Of a stretch of 8,275 nt of DNA, positions 1 to 5,656 are shown in pieces. The notes beneath the pieces are model-generated. The model made no database searches and had not been told where the DNA came from. It was given only the letters and a program-made list of their open reading frames with translations. The translations under genes were made by a program, and so were the position numbers. Origin of the DNA: an uncultured Bacteroidota bacterium (GTDB taxonomy: Bacteria > Bacteroidota > Bacteroidia > NS11-12g > UBA955); assembly GCA_903953615.1 (NCBI GenBank), contig CAJBKH010000022.1, forward strand, positions 1-8,275, in the 5' to 3' direction. Positions within the stretch are counted from its first letter, which is position 1. The number at the start of each line of letters is the position of its first letter.

Positions 1-38
1 AGACCTTAAAAACAAAATGCAGCACGATACAAGGAAAA

Positions 39-371
39 ATGCGAGCCAAACAGGTTAATCTTTTGGTAAATGCCGATCGAGACGACAAGGTTGCTTATGG
101 CTGTCCTTGCCTATGGAACAACGATTCTTTCCTTACTTTGAATCCTGAATATGAGCGACGTACCTGGCGTTTAAAAACAGAGCGCACCATTAAACGACAG
201 CAATTCATATTGGTGTTTTGGGATGACTATAAAGTCACCCGCATTGATTCGACTTTTATCCCCTTAAATGCCTATTTATTTCTTGTACAAAATCCGGGTG
301 TTCCTGCTACAGAGTGGCTGAAAAACAAGGGCTATGCCCTCCGCAAAATAGCGGATGACAGAGGGGAATAA
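39..371 (+). CDS. Unrecognised small protein (110 aa from this ATG), possibly 5'-truncated by the window edge
   Basis: I do not recognise this protein. From the ATG at 39 it is 110 residues, soluble, without signal peptide or membrane segment. It has a Cys-Pro-Cys near residue 23, many aromatic residues in the middle (for example FWDDYKV) and a basic, charged C-terminus ending DDRGE. An AAGGA-like sequence lies a few bases before the ATG, supporting this start. However, the same frame is open without a stop to the left edge, so the gene may begin outside the window. A second frame (2-58) is also open from the edge, ends in TAA at 56-58, and could be the tail of an upstream gene overlapping this start by 20 bases. 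In many Bacteroidota parE lies close upstream of parC, so that tail could belong to it, but nothing in the 18 visible residues proves this. The balanced codon use and the absence of a competing frame favour a real gene. Confidence 0.5.
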   Translation: MRAKQVNLLVNADRDDKVAYGCPCLWNNDSFLTLNPEYERRTWRLKTERTIKRQQFILVFWDDYKVTRIDSTFIPLNAYLFLVQNPGVPATEWLKNKGYALRKIADDRGE

Positions 372-424
372 ACCTTCAACATGAGGAGTTTATAACTTTT
401 GGAAAACCTTAGCGCGCATACGCT

Positions 425-432
425 TACTTTCG
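425..432 (+). promoter_or_regulatory. Possible -7 element (TACTTTCG) for parC
   Basis: TACTTTCG differs by one base from the Bacteroidota -7 consensus TAnnTTTG and lies 21 bases before the parC ATG. A TTG at 399-401 could be the -33 element, but the 23-base spacing is longer than the usual 19-21. The same TTAC(T/C)TT(T/C)G form precedes two other plus-strand genes here. The call is weak on its own. Confidence 0.3.
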
Positions 433-453
433 TGGTATATATATTTTGGTAGA

Positions 454-3105
454 ATGGCTGACGATAACAAAGACCCTTTAGAAAATAACGACGAAGTAAA
501 GGACACGAAGGGAGACGATGGTATTATTCACCATGGACACAGAGATGGCAAAGAAGTATTGCCTGTTTCCGGTTTATATGAAAACTGGTTTTTAGAATAT
601 GCCAGTTATGTAATTCTTGAAAGAGCAGTTCCCAATTTATACGATGGATTAAAACCTGTACAGCGCAGAATTCTCCATGTCATGAAAGAAATGGATGATG
701 GTCGTTTTAACAAAGTGGCCAATATCATTGGTTCTGCCATGCAATACCATCCCCATGGTGATGCTGCAATTGGCGAAGCCATTGTCAACTTAGGTCAGAA
801 AGAACTCATGATAGAAACCCAAGGTAACTGGGGCGATATGCGCACTGGTGATAGCGCTGCTGCTCCCCGTTATATCGAAGCACGTCTATCTAAGTTTGCA
901 TTAGAAGTTACCTTTAACGAAGAAACCACGGTGTGGCAAATCAGTTACGATGGTCGTAAGCGCGAGCCCGTAACCTTACCGGTTAAATTCCCATTGGTAT
1001 TGGCCCAAGGTGTTGAAGGTATTGCAGTAGGTTTAGCAACTAAAATAATGCCGCATAATTTCATTGAACTATGCGAAGCAAGTATTGATATTTTAAAAGG
1101 CAAAAGACCTAATATACTTCCTGATTTCGCAACAGGTGGTATGGCAGATTTTACCAATTACAACGAAGGTAGAAGAGGTGGCAAAATACGTTGCCGTGCC
1201 AAAATAGAATCGGCCGATGGTAAAAAAGTATTGATCAAAGAAATACCTTTTGGTACCACAACCGAAAGTTTAATTGATAGCATTTTAAAAGCCAATGAGA
1301 ATGGCAAAATAAAAATTAAAAAGGTAATTGATAACACGGCCCGCGATGTGGAAGTGGAAGTACAATTAGCACCGGGTGTAAGTACCGACATGACCATCGA
1401 TGCCTTGTACGCCTTTACCGATTGCGAGGTAAGCATTTCTCCTAACTCATGTGTTATTGTAGAGGATAAGCCATTATTCCTCGGGGTGAATGAGATGTTA
1501 AAAACATCTACTGACAACACTTTGATGTTGTTAAAAACTGAGTTGCAAAATGAACTAAAACATTTGGAAGACAAATGGCATTTTAGTTCATTGGAAAAAA
1601 TATTCATTGAGCATAAAATTTATTTAACCATCGAAGAATGCGAAACATGGGATGAGATTTTAACCACCATTGACAAGAAATTAAAACCGTTTAAAAAATT
1701 ATTGAAGCGCACCGTGACCATGGAAGATGTGGCCCGCTTACCTGAGATAAGAATTAAACGTATTTCGAAATTTGATGCCTTTAAAGCCGACGAATATATC
1801 AAAGGTTTAGAGACACAAATTGACGAAGTTAATAACCACTTAAATAACCTTACTGAGTTTGCTATTGATTATTTCAAAAACCTAATTAAGAAATATGGCA
1901 AAGGACGCGAGCGCAAAACAGAAATACGTTTGTTCGATAAAATAGAAACCAATGTGGTAGCTGTGGCGAACGAAAAATTGTATGCCAATTATGCCGAAGG
2001 TTTTGTAGGTTATGGTTTAAAGAAAGATACTTATATCTGCGATTGTTCAGACATTGATGATGTCATCGCTTTCAGAAAAAATGGCACGTATGTGGTGAGT
2101 AAAGTTTCTGAAAAACAATTCATGGGTAAGGACTTGTTGTATGTGGATGTATATCGCAAGAACGATGAGCGAAAGGTTTATAACGTGGCATATTACGATG
2201 GAAAAACAGGTGTGAGCTACGTAAAGCGTTTTAACGTGTTGGGTGTTATTCGCGACAAAGAATACAGTGTCACCATGGAAACACCGGGCAGTAAAATGAT
2301 TTATTTTTCGGCTAACAACAATAGCGAGGCCGAGAAGATTGCGATTCATTTAAGCAATATGGCCAGTGCCAAAGTGAAATACTTGGAATACGATTTCACA
2401 GTGCTTGAAATTAAGGGACGTACCTCTAAAGGCAATACCTTAACTAAACATCCAATTCGCAAAGTAGAGTTAAAAGAAAAAGGCAAATCGACTTTCAAGG
2501 GCAGAGATATTTGGTTCGATGCCGACATTGGCAGATTGAATGTGGATGGCAGAGGTCAGTTCTTGGGCAACTTTACGAGCGAGGATAAAATATTATTAAT
2601 ATTGAACGACGGTAGCTATGAATTAACAGACAACGAGCTTACCAATCGCTACGAGCAACACGATATTCATTTGATACAAAAGTTTCATGAGAAGCAACCA
2701 ATTAATTGCATTCATTACGATGTATCATCGAAGAATTATTATGCCAAACGTTTCTTAATTGAGACCACTACCACAGGTAAAAAATTCTTATTCATTAATG
2801 AACGTCCGAGTAGCAAATTGATATTGGCCAGTACACACGAGAATCCAGAAGTAGAAATAAAATCGGTGAATGCCAAAGGCGAAAAGAAAACAGAGAACAT
2901 TTTGTTGGCCGACTTTATTGAAGTGAAAGGTTGGAAAGCATTGGGCAATAAAATAACTTATGATATTTTCAAATCGGCTAAATTATTGAGCGATAAGATT
3001 GGTGCTTGGATAACAGAAGAACCAGTGAAAGAAGAAGCACCCGAAACCTCAGAAGATTCCAAAGTAATTGCTGATGAGTTGGACGGACAAAAAACTTTGT
3101 TCTAG
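454..3105 (+). CDS. parC: DNA topoisomerase IV subunit A (ParC), Bacteroidota type
   Basis: This is the DNA-cleaving subunit of the type IIA topoisomerase that, with ParE, unlinks daughter chromosomes and relaxes supercoils in the cytoplasm. The 883-residue protein shows a charged N-terminal extension (about 1-33) and a breakage-reunion winged helix with YDGLKPVQRRIL (63-74). The quinolone-pocket segment is YHPHGDAAIGEAI (98-110), followed by QGNWG (123-127). The active-site tyrosine is Y140 in AAAPRYIEARLSKF. The tower and coiled-coil region runs to about residue 490. The C-terminal beta-pinwheel (about 508-845) has blade-like repeats such as DDVIAFRKNGTYVV. An acidic tail ends in QKTLF. The length fits Bacteroidota ParC; GyrA is unlikely because no clear GyrA box (QRRGGKG) is present. 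The start is the first ATG of the conserved frame, after an 82-base gap from the preceding gene. Its stop lies six bases from the stop of the convergent MerR gene. Confidence 0.95.
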   Translation: MADDNKDPLENNDEVKDTKGDDGIIHHGHRDGKEVLPVSGLYENWFLEYASYVILERAVPNLYDGLKPVQRRILHVMKEMDDGRFNKVANIIGSAMQYHPHGDAAIGEAIVNLGQKELMIETQGNWGDMRTGDSAAAPRYIEARLSKFALEVTFNEETTVWQISYDGRKREPVTLPVKFPLVLAQGVEGIAVGLATKIMPHNFIELCEASIDILKGKRPNILPDFATGGMADFTNYNEGRRGGKIRCRAKIESADGKKVLIKEIPFGTTTESLIDSILKANENGKIKIKKVIDNTARDVEVEVQLAPGVSTDMTIDALYAFTDCEVSISPNSCVIVEDKPLFLGVNEMLKTSTDNTLMLLKTELQNELKHLEDKWHFSSLEKIFIEHKIYLTIEECETWDEILTTIDKKLKPFKKLLKRTVTMEDVARLPEIRIKRISKFDAFKADEYIKGLETQIDEVNNHLNNLTEFAIDYFKNLIKKYGKGRERKTEIRLFDKIETNVVAVANEKLYANYAEGFVGYGLKKDTYICDCSDIDDVIAFRKNGTYVVSKVSEKQFMGKDLLYVDVYRKNDERKVYNVAYYDGKTGVSYVKRFNVLGVIRDKEYSVTMETPGSKMIYFSANNNSEAEKIAIHLSNMASAKVKYLEYDFTVLEIKGRTSKGNTLTKHPIRKVELKEKGKSTFKGRDIWFDADIGRLNVDGRGQFLGNFTSEDKILLILNDGSYELTDNELTNRYEQHDIHLIQKFHEKQPINCIHYDVSSKNYYAKRFLIETTTTGKKFLFINERPSSKLILASTHENPEVEIKSVNAKGEKKTENILLADFIEVKGWKALGNKITYDIFKSAKLLSDKIGAWITEEPVKEEAPETSEDSKVIADELDGQKTLF

Positions 3106-3111
3106 TTACTA

Positions 3112-3477
3112 TTAGCAGTCGTATTTTTCGACTTCGCTTTTCAGAAAGGCAATCTGTTTCTTCACCCCGTTTAACGCTTTAATTTTATCGTTGATTTGCA
3201 CCAACTTGGCATCTAATATTTCTAGCTTACGCGCTTTGCTAATGCGCTTGCTATACCAAGCATCTATCAACTCTTTAATTTCAGAAAGGGTAAAGCCCAC
3301 CGACTTGGCATCCCTTATCAAATCGAGCTTTTCCGATACCTCATCGTCGTAATAAGTGTAGTTATTAGTGGTATTGCCTTTTAACTTCTGTCCTTTGAAT
3401 AGTCCCGACTTTTCATAAAAGCGGATGGTGGCTATTGGCAAGCCTGTTTCCTTTGAGAGTTGATTTATGAGCTTCAT
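3112..3477 (-). CDS. MerR-family transcriptional regulator
   Basis: This is a 121-residue DNA-binding regulator. The N-terminal MerR winged helix-turn-helix is clear: INQLSKETGLPIATIRFYEK (4-23), then the GLF wing start and a Tyr/Asp segment YTYYDDE (40-46). The second helical pair LDLIRDAKSVGFTLSEIKEL (51-70) includes the typical GF(T/S)L-EI motif. Residues about 78-118 form a lysine-rich dimerisation coiled coil. There is no ligand-binding C-terminal domain, and the only cysteine is the last residue, so no metal or redox centre can be proposed. I chose the ATG whose complement is 3475-3477, because the family N-terminus begins right there. The upstream ATG at 3520-3522 would add 15 residues encoded by the two inverted repeats. 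The gene is divergent from the dehydrogenase at 3582, which is its most likely target, probably with autoregulation. The effector is unknown. Confidence 0.9.
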   Translation of the reverse strand: MKLINQLSKETGLPIATIRFYEKSGLFKGQKLKGNTTNNYTYYDDEVSEKLDLIRDAKSVGFTLSEIKELIDAWYSKRISKARKLEILDAKLVQINDKIKALNGVKKQIAFLKSEVEKYDC

Positions 3478-3483
3478 AATCTG

Positions 3484-3507
3484 TGCTTTAAAAAATATTT
3501 TAAAGCA
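3484..3507. repeat. Inverted repeat, 10-base arms with 4-base spacer, in the merR leader
   Basis: TGCTTTAAAA and TTTTAAAGCA flank AATA. The repeat lies six bases upstream of the MerR start codon, and its last base is the first base of the neighbouring palindrome. It could be a second operator, or a weak hairpin in the merR mRNA that hides the translation start. It is too AT-rich for a convincing terminator and lacks a T-run beyond the stem. Confidence 0.6.
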
Positions 3508-3522
3508 TGAAGTATACTTCAT
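3507..3522. promoter_or_regulatory. Putative MerR operator: perfect 16-base palindrome in the divergent region
   Basis: ATGAAGTATACTTCAT is its own reverse complement. A further ATACTT half-site follows at 3521-3526 and makes a second inverted pair AAGTAT-N5-ATACTT (3510-3526). Dyads of this size between a merR gene and a divergent target are the usual MerR-family operators. The centre is about 45 bases upstream of the start site expected from the TACTTTTG element. That is farther than the classic position inside the -35/-10 spacer, so the mechanism may differ from textbook MerR activation. Confidence 0.6.
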
Positions 3523-3547
3523 ACTTTATAGTTACAAAACTAAGGAT

Positions 3548-3555
3548 TACTTTTG
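3548..3555 (+). promoter_or_regulatory. Putative -7 promoter element (TACTTTTG) of the dehydrogenase gene
   Basis: This is an exact match to the Bacteroidota consensus TAnnTTTG, 26 bases before the ATG at 3582. No TTG lies at the -33 distance (the region reads TTTATAG), so the promoter looks half-complete. That would fit a promoter needing activation by the divergent regulator. Confidence 0.5.
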
Positions 3556-3581
3556 CAAACGAAAAATCAAATATAATAAAA

Positions 3582-4394
3582 ATGAACAAAACAATATTTA
3601 TCACAGGTGCATCGACTGGCATAGGCAAGGCTACCGCTATTTATTTTGCGGAACAAGGTTGGAACGTAGCTGCGACCATGCGAACAGTAAGCAAGGGTGC
3701 CGACTTAGCAAAGTATCCCAATGTAAAAGTATGGCCTTTAGATGTCATGCAAACGGAAAGTATTCAAAGTGCCATTGATCAAAGCATTGCGCATTTTGGT
3801 GGCATCGATGTAATGTTCAACAATGCTGGCTATGCTTTGGTAGGTGCTTTCGAAGCCATGAGCGATGCACAACTCAGAAAACAATTCGACACCAATGTGT
3901 TTGGCGTGATGAACGTAACACGCGCTATCTTGCCGTATTTCAGAGCTAAAAAAGGCGGTACCATTATTAACACAACTTCTATGGGTGGCATTATTACATT
4001 CCCATTATACAGCGTTTATCACAGCACCAAATGGGCATTAGAAGGCTTTATGGAAAGCTTGCAATTCGAATTGCGTTCGCACAATATTAAAATCAAAAAC
4101 ATAGAACCGAGTGCCATTAATACCGACTTCGACAATGCCATCGAATTTGTATCTATACCAGCCTACGATGGGTATGCGGTGAGAGCTCACCAAAACATGT
4201 TAGAAAGTTATAAGCAGGCACCAGGTCCGTTAGTAGTGGCTAAAAAAGTATGGAAAGCCGCCAACGACAACAATTTCCGTTTGCGTTATCCAGTAGGTGG
4301 ATTAGGTCCTTTGTTGATTGTTATGCGCAAGTTTTTACCCTTGGCTTGGTTTACAGGTTTGGTAAGATTAGCAACTGAAAAGGGTACCCACTAG
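3582..4394 (+). CDS. Short-chain dehydrogenase/reductase (classical SDR), NAD(P)-dependent
   Basis: This 270-residue cytosolic oxidoreductase has a Rossmann fold and is expected to interconvert a hydroxyl and a carbonyl on an unidentified small substrate. Visible motifs are the cofactor loop TGASTGIG (8-15), D54 in PLDV, NNAG (80-83), the structural Asn in TNVFG (N105), catalytic S133, and Y146-xxx-K150. The substrate loop follows PSAINTDF (176-183). M33-R34 after beta-2 may hint at NADP preference, but this is not decisive. The C-terminal 40 residues are more hydrophobic than average, as in several SDRs annotated as oxidoreductases next to MerR regulators. The start at 3582 puts the Rossmann motif at the normal position; an upstream in-frame ATG at 3507 belongs to the operator palindrome. 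Its TAG stop overlaps the stop of the convergent FKBP gene. Confidence 0.92.
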   Translation: MNKTIFITGASTGIGKATAIYFAEQGWNVAATMRTVSKGADLAKYPNVKVWPLDVMQTESIQSAIDQSIAHFGGIDVMFNNAGYALVGAFEAMSDAQLRKQFDTNVFGVMNVTRAILPYFRAKKGGTIINTTSMGGIITFPLYSVYHSTKWALEGFMESLQFELRSHNIKIKNIEPSAINTDFDNAIEFVSIPAYDGYAVRAHQNMLESYKQAPGPLVVAKKVWKAANDNNFRLRYPVGGLGPLLIVMRKFLPLAWFTGLVRLATEKGTH

Positions 4395-4888
4395 TGGTGG
4401 TGACCGCCTTCGCCATGCACATGACCGTGGTCTTGTTCTTCGGCACTGGCTTCTCTAACAGCAATAATCTGACCTTGGAAATTTAATTTCTGATCGGCCA
4501 AGGGATGGTTAAAATCCAATTGCACTTCGGTATCATTAAAGCCAAGGATCACGCCATTCATAGGATTGCCGTGGTTGTCTTGCATAGGCACCATGTTGCC
4601 AATTTGTAAAATATCGGCCGGTACTTCAGGACCAGAAAACACTTCACGCGGCACGGCAACTTTGTATTCTTCGTTCGATAAACCATAAGCATGTTCAGCT
4701 TCGATATCAAAATTAAAAGTATCGCCTGCTTTTAAACCAGCAAGATTAGTATCGAAATGGGGCAAGGTCTGACCGATGCCATGGATAAATACGAATGGAG
4801 ATTGTTCGGTTGCTGTATCAGCTACTTCGCCATTCTGAAGGGTTAAAGTGTAAGTCAATGACACCACTTTATTTTTGTCTACTTGCAT
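4391..4888 (-). CDS. slyD: FKBP-type peptidyl-prolyl cis-trans isomerase, SlyD-like, with histidine-rich tail
   Basis: This is a cytoplasmic 165-residue foldase that isomerises Xaa-Pro bonds and probably acts as a chaperone and metal (nickel-type) binder. The first FKBP part covers about 5-72: VVSLTYTLTLQNGEVADT, FIHGIGQTLPHFDTNLAGLK, and AYG at 67-69. The insert-in-flap chaperone domain covers about 73-124, including VPREVF at 79-84. The FKBP fold then resumes with the SlyD hallmark LDFNHPLA (124-131). The tail has six histidines (154, 156, 158, 163, 164, 165), resembling the metal-binding tail of E. coli SlyD, though shorter and without cysteines. There is no signal peptide. The ATG at 4886-4888 is the natural start, after an AT-rich leader. 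The gene is single, convergent with the dehydrogenase and overlapping its stop by four bases. The symbol is by similarity, not proven orthology. Confidence 0.9.
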   Translation of the reverse strand: MQVDKNKVVSLTYTLTLQNGEVADTATEQSPFVFIHGIGQTLPHFDTNLAGLKAGDTFNFDIEAEHAYGLSNEEYKVAVPREVFSGPEVPADILQIGNMVPMQDNHGNPMNGVILGFNDTEVQLDFNHPLADQKLNFQGQIIAVREASAEEQDHGHVHGEGGHHH

Positions 4889-4946
4889 TGCTTAAAATGA
4901 TTTTTAATTTTAAAAAGGTGCAATTTCATCGCATTTATCGGTAATT

Positions 4947-4954
4947 CAAAAATA
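4947..4954 (-). promoter_or_regulatory. Possible -7 element (TATTTTTG on the minus strand) for slyD
   Basis: Read on the minus strand this is TATTTTTG, an exact TAnnTTTG match, 58 bases before the SlyD start codon. No TTG is seen at the -33 spacing. In AT-rich sequence such a match may arise by chance. Confidence 0.35.
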
Positions 4955-4987
4955 ATTCAGTTTTATTTTAAGTCGTACATCTGGAGC

Positions 4988-5003
4988 CACAGATACACAG
5001 ATA
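4988..5003. repeat. Tandem CACAGATA x2
   Basis: There are two perfect adjacent copies of CACAGATA. This resembles the CCACAGAT(n)CACAGAT motif found scattered between genes in many bacterial phyla. Confidence 0.6.
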
Positions 5004-5014
5004 AGTTATTTTTG

Positions 5015-5046
5015 AATTTGAGAATTTGGAAATTTGAGAATTTGGA
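5015..5046. repeat. Tandem duplication of a 16-base unit
   Basis: AATTTGAGAATTTGGA occurs twice, perfectly and head to tail. The unit itself is an imperfect doubling of AATTTG(A/G). Similar AATTTGAGAATTTG strings are frequent between genes in Bacteroidota. Confidence 0.7.
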
Positions 5047-5083
5047 AAAACAGACTTAGGTGGTAGGTGTTTTCACTGTGTTA

Positions 5084-5237
5084 AAAAGTCCTAGCATAAT
5101 TGTAGACTCGACACTTTTTTTTAACCATCAGTTTCACAAAGAGAATAGGCACCAAGAACGCAAAGATTAAATCAAATAATTAATACACCTGCTCTGTCAC
5201 CATGTCCCGATAACTATCGGGAGTCGAAGGGCTGCCT
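5084..5237. repeat. Direct repeat copy A (about 154 bases)
   Basis: This copy matches 5361-5514 at roughly 93 percent by hand alignment: about ten substitutions plus one single-base length change near the T-run. It contains AGCATAATTGTAGACTCGAC, an eight-T run, a CACAAAGAG...ACCAAGAACGCAAAG stretch, and a palindrome with one central mismatch. No terminal inverted repeats, target duplications or coding sequence are visible. Confidence 0.8.
5205..5222. repeat. Imperfect 18-base palindrome in copy A
   Basis: TCCCGATAACTATCGGGA is a dyad with one mismatch at the centre. It is the counterpart of the perfect palindrome in copy B. Confidence 0.7.
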
Positions 5238-5360
5238 AATAAAACCATAAAAGAAGCACAACCTTCAACCCAGTAACTACCGCAGAGCCAAAGCACACTC
5301 CTGCCTCCTGCCTCTTCCTCTGTGCTCTCTGTGTGGCTTTGACTTTGTGCCCTCTGCGGT

Positions 5361-5514
5361 AAAAGGTCCAAGCATAATTGTAGACTCGACATTTTTTTTA
5401 ACCACCAAGCACACAAAGAGAATAGGCACCAAGAACGCAAAGATTAAATCAAATAATTAATACACCTGCTCTGACACCCTGTCCCGATAGCTATCGGGAG
5501 TCGAAGGGCTGCCT
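5361..5514. repeat. Direct repeat copy B (about 154 bases)
   Basis: This is the second copy of the 5084-5237 repeat, offset by 277-278 bases. Differences cluster around AACCACCAAGCACAC, where copy A reads AACCATCAGTTTCAC, and near the palindrome. The similarity ends abruptly after GGGCTGCCT in both copies. Confidence 0.8.
5482..5499. repeat. Perfect 18-base palindrome in copy B
   Basis: TCCCGATAGCTATCGGGA is a perfect dyad able to form a GC-capped hairpin or to be a protein-binding site. No T-run follows, so it is not an intrinsic terminator. I recall this palindrome as common between genes in Bacteroidota. Confidence 0.75.
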
Positions 5515-5624
5515 CCTACTTACTGCTTACTACCTCTGGCCTCCGGCCTATCGCCTCCACTTATATCAGTATATAAATTCCCTATACACTCAAATCTCTT
5601 TAAAAAATATTCCACTTAAAAAAT

Positions 5625-5632
5625 TACCTTCG
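5625..5632 (+). promoter_or_regulatory. Possible -7 element (TACCTTCG) for the DUF2911 gene
   Basis: One mismatch to TAnnTTTG, 24 bases before the ATG at 5657. It shares the TTAC(T/C)TT(T/C)G form with the elements before parC and the dehydrogenase. No -33 TTG is seen. Confidence 0.35.
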
Positions 5633-5656
5633 CGTGCTCAGAAATTTCAAATAATT

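Larger units (their letters stand above)
4889..5656. other. 768-base gene-free mosaic of short repeats
   Basis: No credible gene lies here. The stretch holds the likely SlyD promoter, an 8-base and a 16-base tandem duplication, two copies of a direct repeat of about 154 bases, and a C/T-rich segment (5279-5360). That segment is bounded by the inverted 9-mers ACCGCAGAG (5279-5287) and CTCTGCGGT (5352-5360). Near 5513-5560 there is low-complexity CTACTTACTGCTTACTACC-type sequence and a GGCC-TCC-GGCC mini-palindrome (5538-5548). From memory, several of these patterns are widespread intergenic sequences in Bacteroidota and other phyla. The open frame on the minus strand at 5180-5440 is produced by the repeats. 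Confidence 0.7.

Noticed and set aside
391..449. TATAACTTTTGG (391-402) and TATATATTTTGG (438-449) as parC promoter elements
   Set aside because: Both have three bases instead of two between TA and TTTG, and the second lies only four bases from the ATG; the box at 425-432 is a better candidate.
1158..1607. Minus-strand open frame of 149 codons inside parC
   Set aside because: It is antisense to the strongly conserved ParC coding frame and reads as low-complexity hydrophobic sequence; it is a shadow frame.
3117..3133. AGTCG-N7-CGACT hairpin as the parC terminator
   Set aside because: The stem has only five pairs, no T-run follows, and it lies inside the coding end of the convergent MerR gene.
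5180..5440. Minus-strand open frame of 86 codons
   Set aside because: It lies entirely in low-complexity repeats and in parts of both 154-base copies, and has no recognisable protein features.
5482..5499. Intrinsic terminator
   Set aside because: The palindrome is strong, but no T-run follows on either strand and no gene ends nearby; it is part of a repeated element.
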